Source: Catalinimonas alkaloidigena (lineage in GTDB: Bacteria > Bacteroidota > Bacteroidia > Cytophagales > Cyclobacteriaceae). From it: a DNA stretch of 64,000 nt. Positions 1 through 9,177 of the stretch are shown here, piece after piece. Numbering within the stretch: the first letter of the stretch is position 1; every line of letters begins with the position of its first letter. The DNA is taken from the NCBI RefSeq assembly GCF_029504655.1, contig NZ_JAQFIL010000001.1:5957001-6021000 (forward strand), written 5' to 3'. The position numbers and the translations under genes are program-made. The notes below the pieces were generated by a model, which made no database searches, was not told the origin of the DNA, and was given only the letters and a program-made list of their open reading frames with translations.

Positions 1-853
1 GTGCCAAACACTCTCCGCAGTCATCCAGCACCGATGTACCATTGACAACTCCGGCACAGTCGGTACAACTCTGGTTGAACTCAGGATCGTCAGGGGCTAA
101 ACACTCTCCACAGTCATCCAGCACCGATGTGCCATTCACGACTCCGGCACAGTCCAAGCTTACTGAGGAGATGGCACAGACGGCATCTATCTCCGGCCCC
201 AGGGTTGACTCCGCGAGCCCTCCTCCTCCATCACTGATGGAAATGGCATCAAACAATAAGGTCTCTGCTGCATAACCCGGCAAAACAATATCTATGTCAA
301 ACCCATCAGATCCCAGGACATTTCCCACATCATAATAGCCATCCATGTCCGCATCGGTAATACCCAGCATTTGTAATTGCGATTCGGTAAAGGCATTGGC
401 GGGCCTCAGCGCCAGCCTGCTTAATTCCGCTGAGCCTACTTCAAAAATCCACAGATCGTCAGTGGCATCTCCGGAATTGGTAAGCAGGTTATTGGTAAAA
501 GCCAGTTTTAAATTTCCGTTCTCCCCCAGGAAGACAAACTCAGTCAGACTCGGAAAGGCGCCTGTCCAGTCACTCACCCCCAGTGCGGCGGAAGGGTCCA
601 AGCCACTAAGGCTCCCCCCCGGACTATACTCCAGCACTTCATCGGCAAAAGTAATTCCCTCCCCACACCTTGTACAACCATCATTGGGCAGCGCCTGACA
701 GTCATTATCTTCACAGTCAATGAGCCCGTCACCATCATTATCTATCCCATCGGCACAGCCTATAGAAGTATTCTCCTGAGCCAATATCCGGCCCGGCAAA
801 GTCAGCAGGATCAGGAGAGTGAAGTGTAGTAATAAGTGTTTATACTTGAGCAC
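1..853 (-). CDS. Secreted Cys-rich repeat protein (C-terminus cut by window edge)
   Basis: The minus-strand frame is open from position 853 to the window edge (about 284 codons). I chose a GTG start at 853 because an in-frame TAA lies about 45 bases upstream and no ATG lies between. Residues 1-25 form a Sec signal peptide ending in ILAQ. A Ca-binding-like stretch (DNDGDGLIDCEDNDC) follows at about residues 37-51. From about residue 235 a 31-residue repeat begins, CAGVVNGTSVLDDCGECLAP..., which recurs 93 bases later and continues off the edge. Such DCAG/NGT/LDDCG repeats are common in large surface or adhesin-like proteins of Bacteroidota, often ahead of a C-terminal sorting domain. That domain would lie outside the window. 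The function is inferred only as an exported, surface-exposed protein. Confidence 0.75.
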   Translation of the reverse strand, partial: MLKYKHLLLHFTLLILLTLPGRILAQENTSIGCADGIDNDGDGLIDCEDNDCQALPNDGCTRCGEGITFADEVLEYSPGGSLSGLDPSAALGVSDWTGAFPSLTEFVFLGENGNLKLAFTNNLLTNSGDATDDLWIFEVGSAELSRLALRPANAFTESQLQMLGITDADMDGYYDVGNVLGSDGFDIDIVLPGYAAETLLFDAISISDGGGGLAESTLGPEIDAVCAISSVSLDCAGVVNGTSVLDDCGECLAPDDPEFNQSCTDCAGVVNGTSVLDDCGECLA

Positions 854-1116
854 CTTTAGGCTTGGCTTAGGCAGTAATGTATATAATATCTGTTAATCAT
901 GCTCGCTGTGCTTATGCAAACGCAGCCTCCATCGTTTTACCGGCGGAGGACTAAAAATATGACCCATGAGTCTCTGAAATCAGCACCGCACTTTTGAATA
1001 TAAGTAAAGTCCTGAGAATGTGCAATCAAAAACTTTGGCGCTTCTGTTCACCCTGCCAGAGTAACAGCAGCAATAGCCTATCTGGTCAAAGTAGCATATG
1101 TAGCCTTGAGCCTCCC

Positions 1117-1172
1117 GACCGGATCTTCCAGACCGGGTTCTCCAAACCGGTTCCTCCGGACCGGTTCCTCAC
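1117..1172. repeat. Four tandem 14-bp palindrome-centred units
   Basis: Four consecutive 14-base units occur here: GACCGGATCTTCCA, GACCGGGTTCTCCA, AACCGGTTCCTCCG and GACCGGTTCCTCAC. The core ACCGGT is palindromic. They sit in the 448-base gap (854-1301) between two minus-strand genes. I see nothing else convincing in that gap. Confidence 0.75.
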
Positions 1173-1301
1173 AATACCTAATCATATGTATTGGGTTTGG
1201 CCTGTAAAGAAGTGAACCGCCAGGAGTCTGCATTGCATTGCTGTTTGCAGCGCCTGCTCTTTCTGTTTCAGCATAATATCAACCCCACAAAGAGGGTAAG
1301 C

Positions 1302-2246
1302 TTACTTCCGCTGATAAAAGAAGAGCCTGGGTTTAATGCTAAAACGCTTTTCGCTCAGGGTAAAGAAGCCACTGCCATCAGCGCTAAAGCCAATACTTTC
1401 TCCCTGCGGCTCCACCTTATAGGGCAAAATAGCGGGGCGTGTTTGTAACAGGTCCGACAGCGGTGTATGCTGATCTTCCCGCCTCCAGTAATAGATGTGG
1501 TTATATGATTTGATCAGTAGCTCTCGCCCATCCGGGCTAATAGCGGCGGCGGTGACCTGGTCCAGCCTGCTTTTCACTTTAGGGTATAAGCGGCATACTT
1601 TTTCCAGTACTATTACTTCTTCTGCGTATTGCTGCTGATACGGCAGGCGATATACTTCCGTGCTGTCCCGGCTTTTGGAGAGCACATATACATCTCCGCT
1701 GAAAGGTTCCACCATCAGCGCTTCCGCATTATGCTGTGGCCCCGGACCCGGATAACGAAAACGAATAGTCTCTACTGCTTCCAGCCGGCGCAGGGAATCA
1801 GCGGGAGGCAGGCTGACTGGCTCTCTGATTCGCAATATACTTTTGACCGCTCTCTTCCTGCCATTATCCCCTATATCGCCTATGTACAGATAGGCCGGTC
1901 CATTTTCTGATGCCGGAACCCTGCCCACCGCCATGTCTTCCCAGTCCTGATGGGGGGCGTTGACCAGATGAAAAGTAGCCCGTGTTTTGCCTTTCTCATC
2001 TATAAGAAAGAGGTAAGGCGCATGCCCACTGTCGTTGTGCACCCAATAGTGATGAGGGTACTTGCCGCTGGGGGCTATGCCGGAAATTTCTGACAGTCGC
2101 TCATCCCGGATGATGCCCTGCACCTTAGCATTTTTGAAAGCGCTCTTTGAGGGGACATGCACTTTCTCCGGCCGTTTCTCCTGCGCATAGACCAAAGGTG
2201 AAAGCACGTAAAAGAAAAGGGCCAGGGACAAAAGCTTCATATACAT
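1302..2246 (-). CDS. Secreted beta-propeller-like protein of unknown function
   Basis: This 314-aa protein has a signal peptide (residues 1-22, ending VYAQ). A conserved region then begins with LSEISGIA, VHNDSGHAPYLFLID, DWEDMAVG and YLYIGDIGDN. These blocks are typical of a secreted Bacteroidota family of about 300 residues, annotated variously as hypothetical or PE_PGRS-like, with propeller-like blades. The length is close to the usual one. The start could also be the Met at residue 3 (position 2240). It lies upstream of the Cys-rich surface protein on the same strand but 449 bases away, so a shared operon is uncertain. The role (binding or hydrolysis at the cell surface) is unknown. Confidence 0.65.
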   Translation of the reverse strand: MYMKLLSLALFFYVLSPLVYAQEKRPEKVHVPSKSAFKNAKVQGIIRDERLSEISGIAPSGKYPHHYWVHNDSGHAPYLFLIDEKGKTRATFHLVNAPHQDWEDMAVGRVPASENGPAYLYIGDIGDNGRKRAVKSILRIREPVSLPPADSLRRLEAVETIRFRYPGPGPQHNAEALMVEPFSGDVYVLSKSRDSTEVYRLPYQQQYAEEVIVLEKVCRLYPKVKSRLDQVTAAAISPDGRELLIKSYNHIYYWRREDQHTPLSDLLQTRPAILPYKVEPQGESIGFSADGSGFFTLSEKRFSIKPRLFFYQRK

Positions 2247-3214
2247 GGCTGTAATATAGAGATAGCTTCACGCTTGTACAATACCACTCCCTCACCCCCT
2301 TTTATTGTGTAGCATATAAGCCACTGAAATGACAATAAGGTCGTTCTTTTTCTCCAATGTCATCCAGTCGGACAGCCGGGGCGGCCCCGCCGATGCCGAA
2401 GGAACTTTTTAGTAAGATCCACTAAGCTCTGGCTATGTTATATTTTTCTTTTGAAACACGTCACCTTCCGCCTCATCCTTAACTTTAAGCAGGTCCAGGC
2501 AAGGTTCTTTCGCGGCCGGCCAGGCTGAATGACAAAGTAGTAGAGATGTCATCCAACACCGGGTGCTCCACGCAGTGTGCTCCACACCGGGTATCGCATA
2601 CCGGGTGTCGCATACCGGGTGTCGCACACTGCGTGGAGCAAAAAGAACCTTTAAGTGTAAAGCAGTAAACATACGTATTAAACCAATGCCCTATTAGAAG
2701 TACATTATTTTGCATCACATCACCTTCCGCCTCATCCTTAACTTTAAGCAGGTCTCAACAAGTTTCCTTCGCGGCCAGCGTGGCGCGGAGTGCAACTCGC
2801 GGCATGCAATGCGCGGAGTGCAACTCGCGGCCAGCCGGGCTGAAGGACTAACCTTCTCCATTTTGTCATCCAGTCGGACGGCCGATGCCGGTGGACCTTT
2901 TAAGCGAAGCGCACTAGCCTCTGTCGGCATCCTGTTTTTCTTTCTAAGCTCATCACCATTCGCCCCACCCTAAACCTTAAGCAAGTTCTGATAAGTTTCT
3001 TCCTGAATGACAAGAGGGGAAGAGAACTGTCATCCAACTCTGGGTGCTCCACACCGGATGCTCTGCGGCCATCCTTCCCTGTCATCTCGTAACGCAGTGA
3101 AGAGATCTTTTCCATCCTGAAAGTACCTTTTTTGTGAATTGCACAAAGTATGCTCAGCTAAAACCAGATACTCCATTCAAAGCAATCGTCTTAACTCATT
3201 TATCGCCTCAAGAC

Positions 3215-3310
3215 TTATGAAGCGGCAACACCAGCACCCGAGCACATATCCCAGCAGCCCAGCAGTGTACCCAGGCTATTTCGCATGATATTATCAAAAT
3301 TATCAGTACT
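3215..3310 (-). pseudogene. Decayed vanZ-like 3' fragment, copy 1
   Basis: Read on the minus strand this stretch encodes NFDNIMRNSLGTLLG followed by a diverged tail and a stop. It matches the C-terminal region of the intact VanZ-like protein at 5036-5491 (NFDVDDIMLNGLGTLLGYG), with a small indel. It lies inside a roughly 290-base direct repeat (3064-3355) whose second copy is 657 bases to the right. There is no 5' part of the gene, so this is a remnant. Confidence 0.6.
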
Positions 3311-3871
3311 GCTATGCATGTATGGTACTCCCTCAGCAGCCCTTCACACCCCTCTGACTCCCTGAAGGGAGGCAGGCGCACTATGCAATACGAGCTAGGT
3401 TTCTTTCTGTTGCTATATACTTCTGCGGAAGGCTTCAGATCATAAACGCCTCCTCCCTGTCATTCAGGTGCCACCGCAAGGACCTTTTTAGTGAAATACA
3501 CTGAATATAGAAACTTATACAATATTTTATTGAAAGCACATACTTGAATATGCCTCTTTTCGTACCTACCCTAAACTTTAAGCAGGTCTCAACAAGTTTC
3601 CTTCGCGGAGTGTAACTCGCGGCCGGCCAGGCTGAAGGACAAAAGGGGAAGAGAACTGTCATCCAACTCCGGGTGCTCCACACGGGGTGTCCCACACCGG
3701 GTGCTCCACACCGGGTGCAATGCGGCCATCCTTCCCTGTCATCTCGTAACGCAGTGAAGAGATCTTTTCCATCCTGAAAGTACCTTTTTTGTGAATTGCA
3801 CAAAGTATGCTCAGCTAAAACCAGATACTCCATTCAAAGCAATCGTCTTAACTCATTTATCGCCTCAAGAC

Positions 3872-3967
3872 TTATGAAGCGGCAACACCAGCACCCGAGC
3901 ACATATCCCAGCAGCCCAGCAGTGTACCCAGGCTATTTCGCATGACATTACCAAAATTAACAGTACT
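3872..3967 (-). pseudogene. Decayed vanZ-like 3' fragment, copy 2
   Basis: This is the second copy of the fragment at 3215-3310, inside the direct repeat 3721-4012. It differs from the first at only a few positions. It is again similar on the minus strand to the C-terminal coding region of the VanZ-like gene at 5036-5491. The duplication is therefore younger than the decay of the gene fragment. Confidence 0.6.
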
Positions 3968-4216
3968 GCTGTGCATGTATAGTCCTCCCTCAGCAGCCCT
4001 TCACACCCCTCTCCTCCCTGTCATCCAGCCTGGCCGGCCGCGAAGGAATCTTTTTTATTAGGTGCACTCATCTCCCTCATAAAACAAACCTTACCTGGAG
4101 GTAGGAATCTCAGCTACTCGTATAACCAGCGCTTATCAAGCCGCAAAGTTTAATCTATGAATCTGTAGCTTTGGTCTGTGCGTTTGCCCTGAGCGTCTAT
4201 GCTTTCATATATAATG

Positions 4217-4558
4217 TTATGGCGCTTTTATCAGTTCAAGAATGTCATCGGAGCCAGAGCTGAGATAATGATTGACTCGCATGATATTGCCCATCAAAAG
4301 TTCAGTGATATTTTTAGTGGTTAGGTTTCCAGTGTTGAGATAGACAATTTTCGGGGGGGTTCCATGCATTGCATTAAGATCAACAAAGTCAGCATCAAAT
4401 GTAACCACTGCGAAATCATTCTTCCTGGCAAACTGAAAAATTTCAAAATCTGAAGCGTCTTCAAGTCCTACAAACCTCACCTGTTGGCAATTTGAAAATT
4501 GTTTCGGCAGGATTTTTAGAATCCTAGGTGATATGTTCTGATCGAATAGAAGATTCAC
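4217..4558 (-). CDS. DUF5615 PIN-like toxin
   Basis: This 113-aa protein starts with the DUF5615 signature LLFDQNIS and carries VTFDADFVD near residues 52-60, the acidic residues expected in this PIN-like (Mut7-C related) nuclease fold. Its start overlaps the stop of the upstream DUF433 gene by four bases (4555-4558), the usual arrangement for this toxin-antitoxin type. The family is thought to act as an RNase-like toxin held in check by the DUF433 partner; activity here is inferred. The length is normal and no key acidic residue seems missing. The pair sits between the palindromic-repeat cluster and the VanZ-like gene. Confidence 0.8.
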   Translation of the reverse strand: MNLLFDQNISPRILKILPKQFSNCQQVRFVGLEDASDFEIFQFARKNDFAVVTFDADFVDLNAMHGTPPKIVYLNTGNLTTKNITELLMGNIMRVNHYLSSGSDDILELIKAP

Positions 4559-4776
4559 GTGACAGAGATCAATCTTCGTTCTTTATCTGCCGCATAAGCC
4601 AGACAAGCATTGATCATCTCATCAGTGAGTTCCCCAAAATCAGATTTAATATCCTCTCGACTCATCCCGTTAGATAGCCAGTTTAATACATCGTAAACGC
4701 TAATCCGAGTTCCCTTGATACAAGGTTTTCCAAATCGCTTATCTGCTCTGATTTCTAATAACTTTCTATAGTCCAT
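4555..4776 (-). CDS. DUF433 antitoxin
   Basis: This 73-aa protein has the DUF433 pattern: CIKGTRISVYDVLNWLSNGMS (the 'GTRI' HTH-like core), then a region ending in ELTDEMINACLAYAAD. It is the first gene of the pair and its stop overlaps the start of the DUF5615 toxin (ATGA). Family knowledge: DUF433 proteins are small winged-HTH-like antitoxins that bind the toxin and probably their own promoter. The upstream 25 bases contain an AT-rich stretch, but I cannot assign a clear promoter. Confidence 0.8.
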   Translation of the reverse strand: MDYRKLLEIRADKRFGKPCIKGTRISVYDVLNWLSNGMSREDIKSDFGELTDEMINACLAYAADKERRLISVT

Positions 4777-4889
4777 AAGCTAAAGATACGAAAATGTATC
4801 AATTTGGATATGCTCCATTATGCAATACGGGCATGGCAAGTCCCCATGAGAGCAAAAATATTACCCTAATACCTTTTGCTTTAAAGCAA

Positions 4890-4975
4890 TACTATAGCAA
4901 GTCTAAACAAGATCCCTCCTGGAGGACATAAACACACCCTCCTGTCATCCTGGAAGGACTTGTTAGTTAATAGCC
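4890..4975. repeat. Single copy of the palindromic repeat
   Basis: A shorter copy of the two-arm repeat lies between the antitoxin gene and the VanZ-like gene. The left arm is AGCAAGTCTAAACAAGATCC..GGAGGACA and the right arm is TGTCATCCTGGAAGGACTTGTTAG. The orientation is the same as the copies at 2.3-4 kb. Confidence 0.6.
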
Positions 4976-5035
4976 CTTATCTCCCTCATGAAAACAAATC
5001 GCCCTTGAGAGCAGCAAGCTCAGCGGCTTGATTGG

Positions 5036-5491
5036 TTAAACCTTATACAGTTGTAGTATCGGCATACGAGTACATAGCCCATAGCCCAGCAGTGTGCCCA
5101 AACCATTGAGCATGATATCGTCCACATCAAAATTACCAGTGCGACTGAGAATTTGTATGCTTTCTACCCCGCTGCTGATCAGAAAACCCAGCAACAGCGC
5201 CCACCACCATTGATTAGGAATAAACTTAAGCTGAAATAAGATCACTCCCATAGGGACAAACAAGAGTATGTTCCCTCCTACATTGGTAATCAGTTGCTGA
5301 AACTGTGCCCAATTGGCATACTTCCAGGCATTACGGAAGTACTGACTGGTGGTCTCCAGTGGAACAGGATTGATATGCCTTTCTACTGAATGATCCAGAC
5401 GGTTGACGCTGGTAAAAGGAAAGAAGAACAACAGCCAGCCGGCTATCCCCACATACACCACCGATAAAACTATAAATAACCATTTTCTCAT
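5036..5491 (-). CDS. VanZ-like membrane protein
   Basis: This 151-aa protein has an N-terminal membrane segment (residues 4-25), a second at about 73-92 containing GNILLFVPMGVIL, and C-terminal segments containing SSGVESIQ and FDVDDIMLNGLGTLLGYG. These are the conserved VanZ family blocks. VanZ proteins are integral membrane proteins; the best known gives low-level teicoplanin resistance, but most homologues have no tested role and are often near surface-polysaccharide genes, as here. The length is typical. Two degraded copies of its 3' end lie about 1.2-2 kb away (3215-3310, 3872-3967). Confidence 0.8.
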   Translation of the reverse strand: MRKWLFIVLSVVYVGIAGWLLFFFPFTSVNRLDHSVERHINPVPLETTSQYFRNAWKYANWAQFQQLITNVGGNILLFVPMGVILFQLKFIPNQWWWALLLGFLISSGVESIQILSRTGNFDVDDIMLNGLGTLLGYGLCTRMPILQLYKV

Positions 5492-5574
5492 GCCATCTCA
5501 CGTTTGCGAATAATACGTAAATAACATAATTGATAATGGCTGGCTAATATGTGGATCACTTTCTTCATAATCTG

Positions 5575-6684
5575 CTATCGTAATATATTAACTCCTAAAC
5601 CCGCAGTGATATTCTTGTAACGCCCCAGACTTCCTTCCAGTTTTAAACTTAAAATCCCAAGCTGGTAGGCTGCCCCGCTTGTGAAACTAAGCTGCGCTGA
5701 ACTGGTACGCAACTTAAGCGGATCTTCTTCATCATGAAAAAAATAAGCATAATAAGGAGCCTCAGTACTGGAGCGAACATCCAGACGCGGATAAATACCT
5801 TCGCTGATTACCTCCATAACTCCTGTAGTATAATTAAACCCGGTATAGAGCGTAAAAGAAGATAGCTTTTTAGAGAGTAAAAGCTCTGTACTCCATGCCC
5901 CTACTGCTATATGTAACTCCTGGCTGTTATAAATCTGCTGGGCCTGCTGTTCAGGCGTCCTTTCAATTTCCTGTCCATTGGTATGAGGCCATGAGCCTAT
6001 AATTTTAGGTTTCCCCTTAGCATCCTGCTGCCCATAGGCCAAAGCAATAATGATATCAAAGGGTAAAGTTTCTTCTGATAACCACTGGCTCAGTACATGT
6101 CTGATTCCCAAACCCCAAAGGGAGTTCGTATAATCCGTATCACCCGCGGAAAAATTCACCTTAGGCAATGCTCTTAGCATAAGTTCTGTTTTATAAGGAA
6201 CGCCTACATTAAGCTGGGCAGAGGCCATAGGCAGTAAAGGGACACCCATACCATCAGGCGTACTAAAAGTAGCCAGAGGGATTTCTTCTCCATCAGCAGG
6301 GCTTTCAGCTTTTACTTCCAGCACCACTCCATTGATATGATCCCCTATGGCCGTTGGAGTAAGTATAGCTTCTCCCTCTGCCACAGCTACATGCTGACTT
6401 AATCCCAATGCTGAAAGATCAAATTGCTGATCCTCTGCCGGAAAGAATGTAGCGGAAGCCTGTAAACGCAATTGTACCTGTCCTGCATTCAGCATGGCCC
6501 CTCCCTGCATCCATCCATTGCCCAGATTATTGTACATACTTTTGCCCAGAGGATTAAAGTACGCATTGGCCAGCTTATGCGCATTTTCCCTTCCACTCAG
6601 GATAAAAAAAGAAACTTCACTTTGCGTAAAGCCTATGCCAGGCAGGAGTGAACCTATAAATAATAATAAAACAGACTTCTTCAA
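5575..6684 (-). CDS. DUF6588-type outer-membrane protein
   Basis: This 369-aa protein has a signal peptide (residues 1-20, ending GFTQ). The mature part begins with a helix-like SGRENAHKLANAYFNPLGKSMYNNL segment and GNGWMQGGAMLN, then alternating amphipathic strands, ending in a terminal beta-strand-like GLGVNILR. This matches the Bacteroidota DUF6588 family, predicted to be an outer-membrane beta-barrel. It follows the wzi gene on the same strand with a 54-base gap, so it may be the last gene of the exopolysaccharide operon, although the family also occurs alone. The molecular role is unknown. Confidence 0.65.
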   Translation of the reverse strand: MKKSVLLLFIGSLLPGIGFTQSEVSFFILSGRENAHKLANAYFNPLGKSMYNNLGNGWMQGGAMLNAGQVQLRLQASATFFPAEDQQFDLSALGLSQHVAVAEGEAILTPTAIGDHINGVVLEVKAESPADGEEIPLATFSTPDGMGVPLLPMASAQLNVGVPYKTELMLRALPKVNFSAGDTDYTNSLWGLGIRHVLSQWLSEETLPFDIIIALAYGQQDAKGKPKIIGSWPHTNGQEIERTPEQQAQQIYNSQELHIAVGAWSTELLLSKKLSSFTLYTGFNYTTGVMEVISEGIYPRLDVRSSTEAPYYAYFFHDEEDPLKLRTSSAQLSFTSGAAYQLGILSLKLEGSLGRYKNITAGLGVNILR

Positions 6685-6738
6685 TATGTAAATGTGTATG
6701 GGCTGTTTATGTAAGCAGAAAGAAAAATAATGAACCTT

Positions 6739-8262
6739 CTAATGAAATGTTTTATTTACTTTTACCATAGCCCCAAATGCATGCTCATAAAGATTTCCTA
6801 CATCCAGCGCTGCTTCATAACCTACACTAAGCCCCTTATTCAATTTCCTTTCGCCCTCAAAATAGGCGGAAAACTGCCCTACCTCTTCAAAAATTCCATA
6901 TTCAGGTGTGTGTGGTATCCTCGGCCCATTAAACCAAAAATAGGGTACATCACTAGTTTCAAAAGTTCCAAAGTTGCGGGAATAAGAAAGCTTACCTGTA
7001 AAACTCCATTGTAAGCTAGAGGCAGTAGCTCCCAGATGAAAAAGCAAGACTCTGTTATTGATAAAGTAATCACTTAGGTCATGTGATTGTCCTTCCCTGG
7101 CTTCATGGGCCGGAGTAAAGAAAGGCGTGCCCATGCTTCTTCCCTGATAAGAGTAGCCTTCAGCGTAAACTTTATGATTATAATAGTGCTCCGGTCCGGA
7201 AGGTGTCCACTTAGACCAGATCTCACCCGCCTGATTTTTAGAGTAAAGCACTTCTAGCAAAAACTTCTTCCACTGTAAGCCTTCAGCAATTGTTTGCATA
7301 TTGCTCAGTGATATCCCATTTAGTCCATCATAGAGATTGGCCAGATAACCAATAGCTCCCTTATCGTAAAAATTCTGTCGGTACAGCATTAGCCTAAGTT
7401 TATCAAAAGTGTAATCCAGACCTACGTCTATAGAACCTAGGTGATTACCCACCTTTGATACTGACCAACTACCTACCACATTTTTACCTGTGAATACATA
7501 TAACAACACCTTTTTAGATGGAATTACAAGATCTTTACCATAAATATTTTTATCATTTCCCCAATAGACAACATGATTGATTCCACCATAGAGTTTTAGT
7601 TTACTATCTGAACGACCAATACGTCCAAAGAATGACTTTTGATGAATAAAAGAGTTTACTCTCTTAGGCGCGTTAGGATATCTGACTCGAACATCTCCTA
7701 GCCATCCATGAACAAAATTACCCTTAAACGCAAAAAGGCCGCCCCATAGGGGTAGGGCGTAAAATTCTGGTACAGAAAGTTCTATTTTAGGTATGCTCAA
7801 AGCATTGCCCGATACCGCATAAGAGCCGGAAGAAAGGGTAGAATCTACCAGACCTACTATGTTTTTCTCGCGCCCAGCTTTAAATTCAAATATGCCCAAC
7901 CTACCCTTTACATAGCCTTCTATTAAAAGAAACTCAGCTTGTTCTCCCAGGTTTGCTCTACCTTCCAGAGAGAACCCCCAATCCACCAGCTTGCTTTGTG
8001 CACTGTCATACTCCCGGCTTAGATGGCCTAAAACACTAAGAGAAGGCCCGGAAAGAGGAATACTACCATACTGATTAGCTGCCATCCAGAAAGGTACTCT
8101 CTCTGAGGAAGTATAAGTTGCCTGAGTGCCTATACCATACTTCATATTTTTGATCTGAGCCTGGCTGTCTGTTAGTTGAAGGCTACACCAAGCGACAGTA
8201 AATAGTATATATCTATAATATTTAATTTTACAAGTAATTATAAGGTAAGGTAGTGGCTCCAT
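6739..8262 (-). CDS. wzi: Capsule assembly protein, Wzi family
   Basis: This 507-aa protein has an N-terminal segment (residues 18-36, ending SQAQ) that can act as a signal peptide. The body contains the Wzi family pattern of beta-strands, for example PFWMAANQYGSIPLSG near the start, SLEGRANLGEQ, and a C-terminal GALMVKV-like strand (GAMVKVNKTF). Wzi is an outer-membrane beta-barrel that helps retain capsule or exopolysaccharide at the cell surface. The ATG at 8262 is only 6 bases from the end of the IS element (8269). The IS has therefore separated the gene from its original upstream region, and the first residues (MEPLPYLII) may not be the ancestral start. An internal start near residue 40 would lose the signal peptide. 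Confidence 0.75.
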   Translation of the reverse strand: MEPLPYLIITCKIKYYRYILFTVAWCSLQLTDSQAQIKNMKYGIGTQATYTSSERVPFWMAANQYGSIPLSGPSLSVLGHLSREYDSAQSKLVDWGFSLEGRANLGEQAEFLLIEGYVKGRLGIFEFKAGREKNIVGLVDSTLSSGSYAVSGNALSIPKIELSVPEFYALPLWGGLFAFKGNFVHGWLGDVRVRYPNAPKRVNSFIHQKSFFGRIGRSDSKLKLYGGINHVVYWGNDKNIYGKDLVIPSKKVLLYVFTGKNVVGSWSVSKVGNHLGSIDVGLDYTFDKLRLMLYRQNFYDKGAIGYLANLYDGLNGISLSNMQTIAEGLQWKKFLLEVLYSKNQAGEIWSKWTPSGPEHYYNHKVYAEGYSYQGRSMGTPFFTPAHEAREGQSHDLSDYFINNRVLLFHLGATASSLQWSFTGKLSYSRNFGTFETSDVPYFWFNGPRIPHTPEYGIFEEVGQFSAYFEGERKLNKGLSVGYEAALDVGNLYEHAFGAMVKVNKTFH

Positions 8263-8323
8263 ATTTTAGGACAGGTTTTTTCTTTTTTTAGTAGAACAAT
8301 TTAAAGGTTTAAGCTGAAACGGT

Positions 8324-8944
8324 TTAAACTTTTTGAAGATAGAGACACCAACTGCACAAGGCATAGATATGATGCCAAGCCCTCCAACTCACTAAAGTTT
8401 TGTCAAAACGATTTAGGAACCTGCGCCATGCATCCATCCAGCCATTAGTTCTTTCAATAACATAGCGTTCCTTGTACATGAGTTCATCAAAATAGTAATC
8501 GCAATCAGCTAAATTGTTGATGTTACGTGTGTTAAGCGGTGCATTTAGTTGAATACCGTGCCTGAAACAGGTAAGGCGAAAGCTATTGCTGTCAAACCCA
8601 GCATCAGCGTTGAGAAATAGTCCATCTACGTCAATATCGCTTTTTTTCAAGTCGGCAATCTGATCTTCTAATCGTGTTTCTAATTCATACAGATCATGAT
8701 GATTACCCGAAACAGGCGGTAAAAACCCAACTACTTTTCCTGCTCGATCCGTCATCCAGATTGTGTTGGTAGTGCGGGTCTTCTTCCAGCCTTGGTAGCC
8801 CACGTGACTACCTCCCCGTTTTACCGGCGTATGTGTGCCGTCAAGCACGGCTAAACTCAGGTCAAGCAGATGCTTATGATCCTTAAGTAGAGGAATCCAA
8901 GTGCGTTGCCAGCTTCCATCCGCGCCGCATAGGCCTTGGCCCAT
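8324..8944 (-). CDS. IS5-family transposase, catalytic part (orfB)
   Basis: This 206-aa frame holds the DDE core. The first Asp is in LDGTHTP, the second in LNADAGFDS, and the Glu is in the signature YVIERTNGWMDAWRRFLNRFDK, the Y-x2-R..E pattern of IS4/IS5-group enzymes. The apparent ATG (MGQGLCGADGSW) is within the overlap with orfA. Family alignments would place 'ADGSWQRTW' directly after the orfA words 'YRKWAK', so a frameshift at about 8925-8935 is needed to make the full enzyme. No classical A6G slippery run is visible there, so programmed shifting and mutational inactivation remain equally open. Confidence 0.8.
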   Translation of the reverse strand: MGQGLCGADGSWQRTWIPLLKDHKHLLDLSLAVLDGTHTPVKRGGSHVGYQGWKKTRTTNTIWMTDRAGKVVGFLPPVSGNHHDLYELETRLEDQIADLKKSDIDVDGLFLNADAGFDSNSFRLTCFRHGIQLNAPLNTRNINNLADCDYYFDELMYKERYVIERTNGWMDAWRRFLNRFDKTLVSWRAWHHIYALCSWCLYLQKV

Positions 8945-9177
8945 TTGCGATAGTGGTGATAGACGGCACCGTATTTTATCTTGTTGCTGCTAATCAGAGA
9001 CTTGCAGGGCAAAAGATACCATCGCCGGGCGACCCCGTGTACATCCGTTTTAAATTTGTAAATAATTGCGTTCACAATCTCCCAAAGTGGTGCGCGACTG
9101 CAATACCCTCGTTTTGCCTGGCTTAAATATGGGATAAAGTGTTTAGTTATCATACCTTTGCGTAGAATGCGTATCAT
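8857..9177 (-). CDS. IS5-family transposase, N-terminal part (orfA)
   Basis: This 106-aa frame has the N-terminal domain found ahead of the DDE core in IS427-type transposases: LSQAKRGYCSRAPLWEIVNAIIYKFKTDVHG, VARRWYLLP (here the usual 'W..LP') and VYHHYRKWAK. It overlaps orfB by 88 bases in another frame. After YRKWAK the translation (AYAARMEAGNALG) no longer resembles the family, whereas orfB picks up the expected GSWQRTW. It is therefore functional only if fused to orfB by frameshifting. Confidence 0.75.
   Translation of the reverse strand: MIRILRKGMITKHFIPYLSQAKRGYCSRAPLWEIVNAIIYKFKTDVHGVARRWYLLPCKSLISSNKIKYGAVYHHYRKWAKAYAARMEAGNALGFLYLRIISICLT

Larger units (their letters stand above)
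2340..4065. repeat. Cluster of interspersed imperfect palindromic repeats
   Basis: The 1970-base gap 2247-4216 contains no credible gene. It holds several copies of a two-arm repeat. The left arm reads TTTAAGCAGGTC..CAAG then CCTTCGCGGCC..GGCTGAA(G/T)GACA. The right arm reads TGTCATCCA..then GGACCTTTTTAGTGA and a short flank. The arms are roughly reverse complements, so each unit can fold into a long hairpin. Right arms carry a variable number of 14-base CACCGGGTGCTCCA units (for example 2554-2640). A stretch at about 2844-3011 is almost identical to 22251-22408. Open frames here are by-products of the repeats. Confidence 0.75.

Noticed and set aside
3435..3833. 132-aa minus-strand open frame in the repeat cluster
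   Set aside because: It is built from palindromic repeat arms and part of the direct repeat. The same peptide pieces recur at 2900-3115 and 22278-22601 wherever the repeat occurs.
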